Origin: Vibrio sp. ES.051
Lineage (GTDB): Bacteria > Pseudomonadota > Gammaproteobacteria > Enterobacterales > Vibrionaceae
Direction of reading: 5' to 3'
Assembly: GCF_002563795.1 (NCBI RefSeq)
Contig: NZ_PDJL01000003.1
Location: 992,001 to 1,056,000 of the forward strand
DNA: 64,000 nucleotides
Position 1 is the first letter of the stretch, and each line of letters starts with the position of its first letter. Below the pieces are notes generated by a model. That model made no database searches, was not told where the DNA came from, and was given only the letters and a program-made list of their open reading frames with translations. Made by a program: the position numbers and the translations under genes. This document shows, piece after piece, positions 10,277-19,878 of this stretch.

Positions 10277-10923
10277 AGTAAAGTCCCTCATTTTATATAA
10301 GTAACGCTCATCTTGGAGCTTATTGTCTAAGGTTGTTTTCCCCTGTAATCTATAAGGGAATTGATTATTTAACCGTGATTATTTTCACAATATAATGATA
10401 AATATCGTTTCATTGCATTCAATTTTTGATCATAAAACCGGATATTATCTTCCTGACACGGTTAACTTACTCACCAGATATGACAGAAAAATGGCAATCA
10501 AGTTCCATTGCCTATTTGTCATCGAATCTTAATAAGGATTAACGAGGTGGAATCTAAAGTCTTACCACATTTAATAGACATGTCGCAAGATTTTTTTTCT
10601 TGTTAAGACGACTGTCTATACGCTATACGAAATAAAATCTTCTCTACGACGGTAGAACCAAACCGAACATCGAAAATATTGTGATCTCACTCAAGAGGCA
10701 ATATTCTGAGAAAAGCACGAAACTTAATACATCCACCCGCGACTTTGTGCGATATCTCTTACTCGAAATGTAAGCTAATCGAGTGTCTCTCACTGAGAGC
10801 AAGACCTAAAAAAATTATAACCATATGAATAAAAACAACTATTCAACGTTGATAAAAAGAAAAATTAAAAATAATCATCAAAATACAATTGAGTCAAATC
10901 AACAAAACATCAATACTAAATTT
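10277..10923. other. Intergenic region upstream of csrB with several inverted repeats
   Basis: No gene is recognised. Two structures stand out. Near 10486-10525, the arms GGCAAT / ATTGCC are flanked by GACA / TGTC. At 10574-10619, the arms ATAGACA-T-GTCG / CGAC-TGTCTAT enclose a T-rich loop. Closer to csrB, CTTAC-N7-GTAAG at 10758-10774 and CTCTC-ACT-GAGAG near 10787-10799 might be regulator sites, for example for the VarA/UvrY response regulator that drives csr RNAs in gamma-proteobacteria. They do not match the E. coli UvrY box orientation, so this is only a suggestion. Confidence 0.4.
10574..10619. repeat. 46-base inverted repeat with T-rich centre
   Basis: The left arm ATAGACATGTCG matches the right arm CGACTGTCTAT with one bulged T. 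The centre itself contains CAAGA-T6-TCTTG. It is too AT-rich and central to be a usual terminator, and no ORF is near. It could be an operator, a small RNA element or a processing hairpin. Confidence 0.45.
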
Positions 10924-11217
10924 GTCGACAGGATGTTGGCGGGAACAGGGAAAAGCCTAATGGACTAGGTATCTTCAGGAAGAAGATTTGGTAGCTTAGG
11001 ATGAGTTATCAGCAAGGATGTAATTAAGCTCTAGGATAGAGTTCGCCCATCAGGATGATAGGCAAGCAGGGACACCGCTAGGAAGGCGATGAACAAGGAA
11101 CTCGGTTAAAGGACTTAACCATAATCAAGGATTGATGCAGGGAGCACCTTTAGTAGCCGGATTGCTGCGAAAGAGAATAAACCCCGTCTGGGCAGCCAGG
11201 CGGGGGTTTTATTTTTT
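10924..11217 (+). ncRNA. csrB: CsrB-type CsrA-sequestering small RNA
   Basis: This RNA of about 290 nt should bind many copies of the translational regulator CsrA and relieve its repression of target mRNAs. It begins GTCGACAGGATG, much like enterobacterial CsrB, and contains about 16 GGA triplets, mostly as AGGA or GGGA, many in hairpin loops (for example CTCTAGGATAGAG and GTTAAAGGACTTAAC). The 3' part has the family string GATGCAGGGAGCACC followed by AGTAGCCGGATTGCTGCGAAA, also close to enterobacterial CsrB. An intrinsic terminator ends it. A TACTAAAT element about seven bases before the start fits a -10 box. In Vibrio these RNAs are activated by VarS/VarA and act on quorum sensing through LuxO. 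The exact 5' end is inferred. Confidence 0.93.
11179..11217 (+). terminator. csrB intrinsic terminator
   Basis: AACCCCGTCTGG pairs with CCAGGCGGGGGTT around a GCAG loop and is followed by TTATTTTTT. It forms the 3' end of the csrB RNA. Confidence 0.9.
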
Positions 11218-11310
11218 ACTTTGGACACAATTCTTTTTATTCATCAATCTTGGGCGCTTAGATGCTGTGCTATCATTTATGCTCTCAACTTGCCTAAGTG
11301 CTAACGTCTT

Positions 11311-12213
11311 ATGCTTAATCCCGTTTGGTTACATACATTTAAAACACTGATCGAAGTCGGCCATTTCACACAGACGGCAGAAAAACTCTTTATGACCCAG
11401 CCGGGCGTCAGCCAGCACATAAAAAAGTTAGAGCAAAGTTGTCAGCACCCGCTTATAAAACGTGAAAATAAAAGTTTTGAACTCACCGAGCAAGGCCGTA
11501 TCGTCTATGCTTACGCGCGAGAATTAGAAGAACGAGAAAAGAATCTTCTCCAAGAACTGAGTTTTGATGACCCCTTTACTGGCCATTGCAAATTGGCGTG
11601 TTCAGGGGCGCTGGCGTTGATGCTATACAGCCCCCTTTTAGAAAAGCAAAAACAGCACCGAGGGTTGTCACTGCACTTAGAAGCCGCGCCAAACCAATCC
11701 ATTCTCAATGCGATTGCGCAAGGACGTATCGATATTGGCATCGTTACAGACATACCAAACAAGAGCTTGTTTTATAGTGAAAAAATAGGACAAGAGACGC
11801 TGTGCTTAGTGCTGCCTCAAAACGATAGAGAGCAACCTATAACGCCAGAGCGATTAAAAAGCCGCGGGGTAATCGGACACCCAGATGCTGAACACTACAT
11901 GACGCTTTTTTTTGACCAATGTGCCGAGCCACAACTGCAAGAAATCAAGATGAGCGATATACCTCTGACTGGCTACGTAAATCAATTAAGCCAGATATTG
12001 CTCCCCGTGAGTAAAGGCCTCGGTTTTACGGTGCTGCCTCAGAGTGCGGTTGACAACTTTCCCCAACGAGAGGCGCTGCATGTGGTAGAGCTTAAACAAT
12101 CCGTGACAGAAGAGTTATTTTTAGTCCGAAAGCGCAGCCGTACTTTGCCCCGCCGCTATCAAACCATCAAAGAAGTATTATTGAACGTGATCACACAAGA
12201 CAAGCACGCCTAG
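11311..12213 (+). CDS. LysR-family transcriptional regulator
   Basis: A 300-aa LysR-type regulator. The winged helix-turn-helix occupies residues 1-60, with FTQTAEKLFMTQPGVSQHIKKLEQ as the recognition region. A linker helix follows, then an effector-binding fold of two alpha/beta subdomains from about residue 90, including the IDIGIVTDIP pattern common in the family. No ribosome site of note precedes the ATG. The gene stands alone: csrB lies upstream and a 500-base gap without a recognisable gene downstream, so the usual divergent target gene is missing and the regulon cannot be guessed. Confidence 0.85.
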   Translation: MLNPVWLHTFKTLIEVGHFTQTAEKLFMTQPGVSQHIKKLEQSCQHPLIKRENKSFELTEQGRIVYAYARELEEREKNLLQELSFDDPFTGHCKLACSGALALMLYSPLLEKQKQHRGLSLHLEAAPNQSILNAIAQGRIDIGIVTDIPNKSLFYSEKIGQETLCLVLPQNDREQPITPERLKSRGVIGHPDAEHYMTLFFDQCAEPQLQEIKMSDIPLTGYVNQLSQILLPVSKGLGFTVLPQSAVDNFPQREALHVVELKQSVTEELFLVRKRSRTLPRRYQTIKEVLLNVITQDKHA

Positions 12214-12715
12214 CTATCATCTAAGTCACTGCATCAAGGTTGTCTGTAGTCACTCTGCCTCACTTTCAGAATGCCCAATGACTCAATATGCCGAACCTAG
12301 GACGTTTTCACCCATTTAAATTAAAAAGTAATCCGCTATTTTTAGGTAGTGTGAGACAGAAATCGGGGGGTAATGGCTCACTCCCATACGAAGTATCGGA
12401 GCCTCACCCAGAGGTCCTTTCTACACAAGCGCAACCGTCATTGATTTTTATCTCTCCTTTATCTACCGACTCTGACGATCTCCGCCTATCCGGCGCAATC
12501 AATCGACAAACTTTTTTTGTCGTAACGACGAGTTTTTTTCGTTTTCATCTCATAAGAAAAAAACCTAAGGTGCGCACCTCTGGCGAAGTGGTTGTCCAAC
12601 CACACTTCTAATTCGTTGAAGTAAGTAGGTAATATCACATAAAAATCACTCACCTACTGTATTCTATACTCTATACTTGTACTTTAATTTGGTACTCACT
12701 GACTAAGGAATTTCC
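12214..12715. other. Intergenic gap of 502 bases with two short palindromes
   Basis: No gene is supported. An open frame at 12288-12611 lacks a ribosome site and has an unstructured, low-information translation. A perfect 12-base palindrome, AGGTGCGCACCT, lies at 12568-12579 and is followed at about 12584-12608 by arms GAAGTG-GTTG / CAAC-CACACTTC. They could form the end of an unseen transcript or act as operators for rimK. A TATACT-like -10 element is visible near 12665-12675, before rimK. Confidence 0.4.
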
Positions 12716-13621
12716 ATGCGCATTGCTATTCTCTCTCGTAATGAGAATTTATATTCAACCTTGCGTCTCAAGCAGGCGGGTGAAGAACGAGGACATCAAG
12801 TCGACGTCATCGACACTCTGCACTGTTACATGGACATTACGAGTAACAACCCTAAGATCCGCTACAAGGGTAAAGAGTTACCACAATACGACGCAGTGAT
12901 TCCTCGTATTGGCGCGTCCATTACTTTCTACGGTGCCGCGGTTGTGCGCCAGTTTGAAATGATGGGCACGTTTTGCGTCAATGAATCTGTCGCGATCAGT
13001 CGCTCTCGCGATAAATTGCGCTCACTGCAGTTGTTGTCACGTAAAGGCGTTGGACTACCTCGCACGGGCTTTGCTCGTCATCCTGATAACATCCAAGACG
13101 TGATCAAAAACGTTGGTGGAGCTCCGCTGGTTATTAAGTTGCTAGAAGGCACCCAAGGCATCGGTGTGGTGCTTGCAGAAACGAACAAAGCCGCAGAAAG
13201 CGTTATTGAGGCATTCATGGGCTTAAAAGCCAACATCATGGTGCAAGAGTTTATCGAAGAAGCCAAAGGCGCTGATATTCGCTGTTTCGTGGTTGGTAGC
13301 AAAGTCATCGCAGCAATGAAACGTCAAGCAAGAGAAGGCGAGTTTCGCTCTAACCTTCATCGCGGCGGCTCTGCGCAATTAGTGAGACTCAGCAAAGATG
13401 AACGCGCAACGGCGGTTAATGCAGCAAAAGTCATGGGGTTAAACCTGTGTGGTGTCGACATCCTACAATCTAAAAACGGCCCCGTGGTAATGGAAGTGAA
13501 TTCATCACCAGGCCTTGAAGGCATTGAAATAGCAACAAAAAGAGATGTCGCTGGAATGATTTTCGACTTTATCGAGAAGAACGCGAAACCAAATGCAAAC
13601 CGTACCCGTGGTAAAGGTTAA
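12716..13621 (+). CDS. rimK: RimK, ATP-grasp glutamate ligase
   Basis: RimK adds glutamate residues to the C-terminus of ribosomal protein S6, using ATP, in the cytoplasm. The 301-aa protein has the RimK N-terminal domain ([22 protein letters not shown]) and an ATP-grasp core with [53 protein letters not shown] and the metal-binding [15 protein letters not shown] motif. Length and motifs match E. coli RimK closely. An AAGGAA ribosome site lies before the ATG. It is followed 57 bases later by a retropepsin-like partner gene, a pairing common in marine gamma-proteobacteria. A separate rimA gene is not seen. Confidence 0.95.
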   Translation: MRIAILSRNENLYSTLRLKQAGEERGHQVDVIDTLHCYMDITSNNPKIRYKGKELPQYDAVIPRIGASITFYGAAVVRQFEMMGTFCVNESVAISRSRDKLRSLQLLSRKGVGLPRTGFARHPDNIQDVIKNVGGAPLVIKLLEGTQGIGVVLAETNKAAESVIEAFMGLKANIMVQEFIEEAKGADIRCFVVGSKVIAAMKRQAREGEFRSNLHRGGSAQLVRLSKDERATAVNAAKVMGLNLCGVDILQSKNGPVVMEVNSSPGLEGIEIATKRDVAGMIFDFIEKNAKPNANRTRGKG

Positions 13622-13678
13622 TAATTAGTGATGGCTACTTCTATAGGTTCTCTTATCACTCGTCGCTAGGATGACACT

Positions 13679-14107
13679 ATGAATCTGAAAATGATCATTG
13701 GGAACGCCGAGGCTATTTGCTTGCCAGAGTTAGGGATTACTCATCTAGAAGCGCGTATTGATACTGGTGCACAAACATCTTCTCTGCATGTAGATAACTT
13801 GGAGTGCTTTGAGAAAGACGGTCAATCATATGTAGAGTTTGATCTACACCCAGACGTTTATCATTTAGAGCAAGTCGTTCGCTGCACTGCAAAATTAAAA
13901 GCAAACCGTAAAGTGAAGTCTTCAAATGGTACTTTTGAGCACCGCTGTGTGATCACAACAACACTGCGCATGGGCACTCAAGAATGGCCCATTGATATTA
14001 CCCTGACTAACCGCGAAAAAATGACTTACATGATGTTGTTAGGTCGTCAGGCTATGGCGGACAAAGTGTTGGTTGACCCAAGTCAGTCTCACTTATTGGC
14101 TTCCTAA
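13679..14107 (+). CDS. RimK-associated retropepsin-like protein (RimB family, PF05618)
   Basis: A 142-aa protein of the family once called ATP-dependent zinc protease (DUF785), now known as retropepsin-like aspartic proteases. The catalytic signature is visible as ARIDTGAQTSSLH at about residues 23-35, and the second conserved loop as TYMMLLGRQAM near 121-131. In Pseudomonas a member called RimB is encoded with rimK and trims the glutamate tails added to S6. The position directly downstream of rimK, on the same strand and before a shared terminator, supports that role here. The proteolytic activity is inferred from family and context. A start at ATG 13679 is preceded by AGGATGACACT. Confidence 0.85.
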   Translation: MNLKMIIGNAEAICLPELGITHLEARIDTGAQTSSLHVDNLECFEKDGQSYVEFDLHPDVYHLEQVVRCTAKLKANRKVKSSNGTFEHRCVITTTLRMGTQEWPIDITLTNREKMTYMMLLGRQAMADKVLVDPSQSHLLAS

Positions 14108-14119
14108 GCCTTATAACCT

Positions 14120-14150
14120 CAGATGAGCGAACTCCATGTGCGCTCATCTG
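14120..14150. terminator. Terminator between rimK-operon and MBL-fold gene
   Basis: A ten-base perfect stem (CAGATGAGCG / CGCTCATCTG) with an 11-base loop lies between convergent genes. The following sequence, GCTTTCTCG, is only moderately T-rich. Confidence 0.7.
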
Positions 14151-14164
14151 GCTTTCTCGTTACT

Positions 14165-14950
14165 TTATTTATTCACTTCTGCGCCGCTTTCTTTTTTGTT
14201 CCTCAGTGAACTTATTAGTCCCTTGAGTTTTATCTTTATCACTCGCCAATGCGTAATAGGTCTTGTAGGTGCCGTATCAAGAAGGTGCTGATAAGCCGCT
14301 TCGTCTAATTTCACTTCTCCCCCATGTGCAGCCAACAAGCACATGGGGCTCATTTCAAAAACTCGCTTGATTGAGTTGCGATATTGGTTGGGATGGAAAA
14401 TCGGAAATGGGGCAATTAAGTGTTTTTTCACTTGCACCACTAAATCGGCGATATACAACACATCTTGCTCGGGATGATAAATCGATAAATCTCTATCGGT
14501 GTGTCCCGGCGTTTCCAGCACTAACCAATCGTTGAAGCCGGGGATCGGCTCTCCATCCATCAACTCGACATCAGGCTGGAGTTTACGTGAATACCACAAG
14601 TTACGAGTCGGTTTTCGCATCCTATTCGCCATCCAACGTGCCAACATCAAATCGGTCAGATGCATTAACCAACCATCAATACCACAGTACCAATGTTCGT
14701 CTCTTTTCGCTGCCAACACTTTACAGCCTGTTAGATCACGTAACTTATGTGCCGCTCCTGCATGATCAGGATGCATATGAGTGACCACGACCATTTTGAG
14801 GTCAGTAAAAGGGCGATTAAGCTGATGCTCGATAAAGTCTTTGAGGTGGGGGATGTCCGCTCGACTCGCGCCATCAAGCAACATCAATTTATCTGGATAC
14901 TCAGCGAGATACATGGTTTGTATGTATCCCTGAAGTCGGTGCAGCTGCAA
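14165..14950 (-). CDS. MBL-fold metallo-hydrolase
   Basis: A 261-aa metallo-beta-lactamase-fold hydrolase, probably cytoplasmic. The zinc ligand motif THMHPDHAG is at about residues 57-65, and further ligands appear in LETPGHTDRDLSIY, YIADLV and LLAAHGGEV. A TTG start at 14950 is chosen because the frame closes with TGA a few codons upstream, no ATG lies before the conserved fold, and AGGGAA is suitably placed. The middle part (GWLMHLTDLMLARWMANRM) is rich in hydrophobic residues and may form a substrate cap. The substrate cannot be predicted: lactonase, glyoxalase-like and phosphodiesterase members share these motifs. Confidence 0.82.
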   Translation of the reverse strand: MQLHRLQGYIQTMYLAEYPDKLMLLDGASRADIPHLKDFIEHQLNRPFTDLKMVVVTHMHPDHAGAAHKLRDLTGCKVLAAKRDEHWYCGIDGWLMHLTDLMLARWMANRMRKPTRNLWYSRKLQPDVELMDGEPIPGFNDWLVLETPGHTDRDLSIYHPEQDVLYIADLVVQVKKHLIAPFPIFHPNQYRNSIKRVFEMSPMCLLAAHGGEVKLDEAAYQHLLDTAPTRPITHWRVIKIKLKGLISSLRNKKESGAEVNK

Positions 14951-15132
14951 AATATTCCCTTTTCTAAAATGCTGTTGTCAATGACCACTCCCTTACTGGC
15001 CAGACCAACTATAACAGTAGAATGGACACAGTGTTAAATAAATGTGTACACCGCACCTCAATAACTATTCTTAGTCGAAACCACAAATCTTAATCATTAG
15101 ACTCGTGTAATATTTTAGCGGTTAATGCGCGC

Positions 15133-15190
15133 ACACGGAGTCCGTGTCAGGGCATGAGGTTTACACCTCATTATTTGCTTTTTTGTACTT
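15133..15190 (+). promoter_or_regulatory. Two-hairpin leader upstream of speA, attenuator-like
   Basis: A first perfect hairpin (ACACGGA-G-TCCGTGT, 15133-15147) is followed six bases later by a second (ATGAGGT-TTAC-ACCTCAT, 15154-15171), then a T-rich tract TATTTGCTTTTTTGTACTTTT. The second hairpin plus T tract resembles an intrinsic terminator inside the 5' leader, about 40-70 bases before the speA start. That arrangement suits transcription attenuation or a metabolite-responsive leader. It could also be the terminator of an unseen short upstream transcript. Confidence 0.5.
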
Positions 15191-15226
15191 TTCCTCCTAT
15201 TTAATTAAGGACTTAAGTACATTTTT

Positions 15227-17149
15227 GTGAGAATCGAGTTGGAAAAAGCAACCAAATTAGACCGCATTCGCGCGGACTACAACGTTCACTACTGGAGTCA
15301 AGGCTTCTACGGAATTGATGACCAAGGCGAGGTGTATGTTTCTCCTCGTAGTGATCGTTCACACCAAATCCCGTTCAGTGCCATTGTTAATGAGCTAGAA
15401 GCGAAACAGTTAAACCTGCCAGTGTTAGTTCGCTTTCCGCAGATCGTGCATCAACGTGTGCATGGAATTTGCCAAGCGTTCAATCAAGCCATTGAAGAAT
15501 ACCAATATCCAAACCAGTACCTGTTGGTGTACCCAATTAAAGTCAACCAACAGCGTGAAGTGGTGGATGAAATACTCGCAAGCCAAGGGCAGCTAGAAAC
15601 CAAACAACTTGGTCTTGAAGCGGGCAGTAAACCAGAGTTATTGGCCGTCTTAGCGCTGGCTCAACAAGGCAGTTCTGTCATTGTATGCAACGGCTATAAA
15701 GACCGTGAATATGTTCGTCTCGCCCTAATTGGTGAAAAGCTAGGCCATACCGTGTTTATCGTACTAGAAAAGCTCACTGAACTTGATCTGGTATTGGAAG
15801 AGGCAAAAAGCTTAGGTGTCACTCCACGTCTTGGTTTGCGTATTCGCCTCGCCTCTCAAGGCTCTGGAAAATGGCAAGCAAGTGGTGGTGAGAAGTCGAA
15901 ATTTGGTTTGTCAGCATCGCAAGTGTTAAGCGTGATTGAACGCCTAAAGCATGAAGGCAACTTAGACTCGATGCAATTGGTGCACTTTCACCTCGGTTCA
16001 CAGATGGCAAACATCCGTGACGTTCGCAATGGTGTCAACGAATCGGCGCGTTTCTACTGTGAACTTCGGGCTCTGGGCGCAAGCATCGACTACTTCGATG
16101 TAGGGGGCGGTTTAGCGGTGGACTACGATGGTACTCGCAGCCAATCTTCGAATTCAATGAATTACGGCCTTGTTGAATACGCACACAATATCGTTAATAC
16201 GGTAGGCGACGTGTGTCAGCAATACGAACAACCAATGCCTGTGATTATTTCTGAGTCCGGCCGTTCTTTGACAGCCCATCACGCAGTGTTAATTTCTAAC
16301 GTGATTGGTATTGAAACGTACCAGCCAGAAGAAGTGCATGCGCTCGCTGAAGATTCTCCACTTTTGCTACAAAATATGTGGCGGAATTGGGAGAACTTGC
16401 AAAATGGTACCGATGATCGTGCGTTAATTGAGATCTACAACGACACTCAAAGTGATTTGGCAGAGGTACACTCACAGTTCGCAACTGGCGTACTTAACTT
16501 AGTGCAACGTGCGTGGGCAGAACAGTTGTCACTGCGTATTTACTTCGATCTAAGCCGCAAGATGAGCACCAAAAATCGTTTCCATCGCCCTATTCTGGAC
16601 GAATTGAGCGAACGTCTGGCCGACAAGTTCTTTGTAAACTTCTCTCTCTTCCAGTCGTTGCCAGATGCTTGGGGGATTGACCAAGTATTTCCGGTTCTAC
16701 CACTTTCTGGCCTTGGTGATACAGAAGAGCGTCGTGCGGTGATGTTGGACATCACATGTGACTCAGACGGTGCGATCGACCATTACGTTGATGGTCAAGG
16801 CATCGAGAGCACGCTACCTGTCCCGGCTTGGAGCAAAGACAAACCATACCTAATGGGCTTTTTCCTCGTAGGCGCCTATCAAGAGATCCTAGGCGACATG
16901 CACAATCTATTTGGTGATACCCACAGTGCAGTGGTCAATGTGGACGAAGACGGTCAATTTGAGATCAGCTACATCAATGAAGGGGATAGTGTCGAAGACA
17001 TGATGCGCTACGTTCATATCGACGTGGACGCGATTCGTGATAATTACAAAGAGTTGGTTCTTGAACGAGTGAAAGCCAGCGAACAAGCGCAAATCCTAGC
17101 AGAATTAGAACAAGGCCTAGCCGGTTACACCTATTTAGAGGGCTTCTGA
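15227..17149 (+). CDS. speA: Biosynthetic arginine decarboxylase
   Basis: SpeA converts arginine to agmatine, the first step of the agmatine route to putrescine; it is PLP-dependent and acts in the cytoplasm. The 640-aa protein has the fold III (alanine racemase-like) barrel with the PLP lysine at about Lys105 in [11 protein letters not shown], the HFHLGSQ and [12 protein letters not shown] motifs, and the [11 protein letters not shown] segment. The start is uncertain. GTG 15227 is used, but the AAGGA ribosome site is about 13 bases away and would suit the in-frame ATT at 15221 better. The agmatinase gene follows after one base, so the two are translationally linked. A paired-hairpin leader precedes it. 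Confidence 0.95.
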   Translation: MRIELEKATKLDRIRADYNVHYWSQGFYGIDDQGEVYVSPRSDRSHQIPFSAIVNELEAKQLNLPVLVRFPQIVHQRVHGICQAFNQAIEEYQYPNQYLLVYPIKVNQQREVVDEILASQGQLETKQLGLEAGSKPELLAVLALAQQGSSVIVCNGYKDREYVRLALIGEKLGHTVFIVLEKLTELDLVLEEAKSLGVTPRLGLRIRLASQGSGKWQASGGEKSKFGLSASQVLSVIERLKHEGNLDSMQLVHFHLGSQMANIRDVRNGVNESARFYCELRALGASIDYFDVGGGLAVDYDGTRSQSSNSMNYGLVEYAHNIVNTVGDVCQQYEQPMPVIISESGRSLTAHHAVLISNVIGIETYQPEEVHALAEDSPLLLQNMWRNWENLQNGTDDRALIEIYNDTQSDLAEVHSQFATGVLNLVQRAWAEQLSLRIYFDLSRKMSTKNRFHRPILDELSERLADKFFVNFSLFQSLPDAWGIDQVFPVLPLSGLGDTEERRAVMLDITCDSDGAIDHYVDGQGIESTLPVPAWSKDKPYLMGFFLVGAYQEILGDMHNLFGDTHSAVVNVDEDGQFEISYINEGDSVEDMMRYVHIDVDAIRDNYKELVLERVKASEQAQILAELEQGLAGYTYLEGF

Positions 17150-17150
17150 T

Positions 17151-18071
17151 ATGAATGATCTGTTTACTAAAACCGATTCTTCACTTTACTCCAACTCAAT
17201 GTCGTTTTTACGTCTACCGTACATCAAGAATCCTGTATTGGCAGACGCAGACGTTGTGGTGCTCGGTGTTCCTCTGGATATGGCAACATCCGGTCGTCCA
17301 GGCGCGCGTATGGGTCCAGATGCCATTCGCCGTGCTTCCGTTAACTTGGCTTGGGAAGGTAAAAAGTTCCCTTGGGACTTCAATGTCTTTGACAGATTGA
17401 ACGTGATCGATGCGGGTGACTTGGTCTTCGATTGTGGTGATGCGGAAGACTTTACTTATCGCCTAGAAGCGGCAACCAGTGAAATTCTAAAGAGCGGTAA
17501 AATTCTGCTAGGCTTGGGTGGTGACCATTTCATCACACTGCCTATTCTGCGAGCATACGCTAAGCACCACGGTCAAATGGCACTGATTCACTTCGATGCT
17601 CACACCGATACTTATGCGAATGGCAGCTCATACGATCACGGTACGATGTTCTACCATGCCCCCAAAGAAGGTTTGATTTCAACAAAGCATTCGATTCAAA
17701 TCGGTATTCGTACCGAATATAAACAGCAAGACCACGGCTTCAATGTGATTAATGCCATGCAAGCCAACGACATGTCGGTGAACGAAATTTTGCAAGAGAT
17801 CCGTCACACTGTCGCGGATAAACCAGTGTATGTCACTTTTGACATCGACTGCTTAGACCCAGCATTCGCACCGGGAACCGGTACGCCAGTCTGTGGTGGC
17901 TTGAACTCAGATAAAGCGCTGAAGATCATCCGTGGCTTAACTGGTATGAATATCGTGGGGATGGATGTTGTCGAAGTATCACCTCCCTACGACCACAGCG
18001 ATGTCACCGCACTGGCTGGCGCAACCATCGCGTTAGAGATGCTGTACGCATACGCATCCAGCCGTGAATAA
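17151..18071 (+). CDS. speB: Agmatinase
   Basis: SpeB hydrolyses agmatine to putrescine and urea, completing the pathway started by the upstream decarboxylase. It is a 306-aa ureohydrolase with the binuclear manganese motifs in order: [21 protein letters not shown] and [22 protein letters not shown]. The ATG begins one base after the speA stop codon, so ribosomes probably pass directly from one gene to the next. A terminator follows the stop codon, closing a two-gene operon. Together the genes supply putrescine for polyamine synthesis, which in Vibrio also affects biofilm control. Confidence 0.95.
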   Translation: MNDLFTKTDSSLYSNSMSFLRLPYIKNPVLADADVVVLGVPLDMATSGRPGARMGPDAIRRASVNLAWEGKKFPWDFNVFDRLNVIDAGDLVFDCGDAEDFTYRLEAATSEILKSGKILLGLGGDHFITLPILRAYAKHHGQMALIHFDAHTDTYANGSSYDHGTMFYHAPKEGLISTKHSIQIGIRTEYKQQDHGFNVINAMQANDMSVNEILQEIRHTVADKPVYVTFDIDCLDPAFAPGTGTPVCGGLNSDKALKIIRGLTGMNIVGMDVVEVSPPYDHSDVTALAGATIALEMLYAYASSRE

Positions 18072-18099
18072 CATCCTTATTGCTCATTCTCATTACTAA

Positions 18100-18121
18100 G
18101 GGAGCGTCGGCTCCCTTTTCC
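18100..18121 (+). terminator. Terminator of speA-speB
   Basis: GGGAGC pairs with GCTCCC around GTCG and is followed by TTTTCCTTTTTT. Confidence 0.88.
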
Positions 18122-18491
18122 TTTTTTACTTCTGTTTCAGCCTTTTTTATCAAAACCGCCTCGTTATCACGCTAATAACAAGCCGTTTCAAGCATTAATT
18201 TTTATCATTAGAATTCATTGACTAGAGGGAAACTCCCCTCGTCTAATACGATAACTTCTACTGAATTTGAAGCATAAAACCCTCCATATGCCAGCTCCAA
18301 GTTTGGATTAGTTTTTCTAATTAAAATCATAGATTTTTATCTTGCTCAACTTCACACTTTTCGATTGCTAATTGTACACGCAAACACTACTATCTCGCGC
18401 AAATGACCCCCGTGAAATCAGAACTCATCTGGCATTCAGCATAAAGTGCCACGGTTTTTTTACGTCTTATATTTTTTGGAGAGATACGCTA
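18122..18491. other. 370-base leader region before emrD-like gene
   Basis: No gene is supported; an in-frame upstream ATG at 18372 lacks a ribosome site. A hairpin can form near 18219-18243 (GAC-TA-GAGGG / CCCTC-GTC), and a short ATTAG-T5-CTAAT repeat lies near 18307-18321. Either may be a regulatory leader element of the transporter mRNA, but nothing is diagnostic. Confidence 0.35.
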
Positions 18492-19697
18492 ATGTCTGCT
18501 TCACTTCCATTAGTCAAATTTACCTTTTTAATCGCAATATTGACCGCCGTGGGTCAAATGACCCAAACCATGTACGTGCCTTCAATCGGTCATATGGCGG
18601 GTGAGTTTTTGGTATCTGCGTCATCACTTCAAGCCGTGATGGCATGCTATCTGATCCCATACGGCTTATCGCAATTCGCCTACGGCACGTTGTCGGATCG
18701 TTTTGGTCGTAAGCCGATCATCATTGCGGGCCTGCTTATCTACATCGTAGGTACGTTGGTGGCGCTGTTTGCACATCAATTTGAGTGGTTCTTGATCGGT
18801 AGCTTTATTCAAGGTCTCGGCATTGGTTGTGGTGGGGCGATGTCACGTACCTTAACTCGCGATTGCTTTGAAGGTGCTGAGTTACACCGTGCAAACAGCT
18901 TGATCAGCATGTGTGTGATTTTTTCACCACTGATGGCTCCTGTCCTTGGTGGGTATTTAACCGAAGCGTTCGGCTGGCGCTCTAGCTATCTATTCTTAGC
19001 GCTATTTGGTATTGCGGTTGTGATTACGATGATGACAAGCATGATGGAGACACTGCCGAAAGAGAAACGCAAGTTTGAGCCAGTCGCAAAAAGCTACAAA
19101 CACGTTTTGTCTGATCGCCGCTTCCAAGGCTTTTTGATTTGCCTCGTCGCAACCTTCGCTGGCGTAGGCGTATTCGAGGCTGCGGCGGGGGTGCTACTAG
19201 GTGGCGTATTGGCGCTGCCAGCAACGACGGTTAGCTTGCTGTTTATTTTGCCAATTCCGGGATACTTAATCGGTGCGGGTTTATCAAGTTACCTCGCGCA
19301 ACGTCGTTCTGAACGCCGCGCATTAAATGTCGGCTTAGTGTCGATTTTTGTCGGCTCGGCGATTGTACTGATCCCTGGCTTATTTGGTTTAACAACCGCA
19401 CTAACATTAGTCGGTGGAGCAACAATTTACTTCTTAGGGGCAGGCATTCTGTTCCCTGCGGCAACCACAGGTGCCATCGCACCATTCCCTTACCATGCAG
19501 GTACCGCTGGTGCGACGCTTGGCGGCATGCAGAACTTAGGGGCAGGCATTGTGACGTTACTTGCGTCGTTATTTCCGGCGCAGAACCAAATGCCACTTGG
19601 TATTCTGATGATGGTCATGTCGATTATTGCGATGCTCGGCCTAATGTGGGTGAACCGCGCACACGATCACTCCAACGAAGTACCGCAAGTTATTTAA
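18492..19697 (+). CDS. emrD: MFS multidrug exporter, EmrD-like
   Basis: A 401-aa inner-membrane major facilitator protein with twelve predicted membrane helices, resembling E. coli EmrD along its whole length. Shared stretches include AVGQMTQTMYVPSI, the motif A region YGTLSDRFGRKPIIIAG, GLGIGCGGAMSRTL and the late FLGAGILFPAATTGAIAPFP. EmrD expels amphipathic drugs by proton exchange; the substrate range here is unknown. The reading frame opens earlier, but ATG 18492 follows GGAGAG at good spacing and matches family starts. It is monocistronic, ending in a terminator. Confidence 0.82.
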   Translation: MSASLPLVKFTFLIAILTAVGQMTQTMYVPSIGHMAGEFLVSASSLQAVMACYLIPYGLSQFAYGTLSDRFGRKPIIIAGLLIYIVGTLVALFAHQFEWFLIGSFIQGLGIGCGGAMSRTLTRDCFEGAELHRANSLISMCVIFSPLMAPVLGGYLTEAFGWRSSYLFLALFGIAVVITMMTSMMETLPKEKRKFEPVAKSYKHVLSDRRFQGFLICLVATFAGVGVFEAAAGVLLGGVLALPATTVSLLFILPIPGYLIGAGLSSYLAQRRSERRALNVGLVSIFVGSAIVLIPGLFGLTTALTLVGGATIYFLGAGILFPAATTGAIAPFPYHAGTAGATLGGMQNLGAGIVTLLASLFPAQNQMPLGILMMVMSIIAMLGLMWVNRAHDHSNEVPQVI

Positions 19698-19705
19698 TTC
19701 ATACC

Positions 19706-19737
19706 AAAGGGACGCGCGGCAAGTGTGTCCCTTTTCT
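19706..19737 (+). terminator. Terminator after emrD-like gene
   Basis: AAAGGGAC pairs with GTCCCTTT around a 12-base loop, followed by TCTATATC. The T run is short, so strength is moderate. Confidence 0.7.
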
Positions 19738-19878
19738 ATATCATGTGGAAACGCAAAGCTATTTAGTAACACTCTAACCCTGCATCTTGAGGTTATTTGG
19801 CTATACACAACCATCATCCGATATAAACTACATGACAGAAAGCATACTTACGTAGCTTCACTACAATAATCAATGGAC

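Noticed and set aside
10751..10800. VarA/UvrY-type box upstream of csrB
   Set aside because: CTTAC-N7-GTAAG has the opposite half-site order from the E. coli UvrY box and one extra spacer base; noted only as a possibility.
12288..12611. Open frame of 107 codons between the LysR gene and rimK
   Set aside because: No ribosome site, unstructured composition, no recognisable motif; kept only as part of the intergenic entry.
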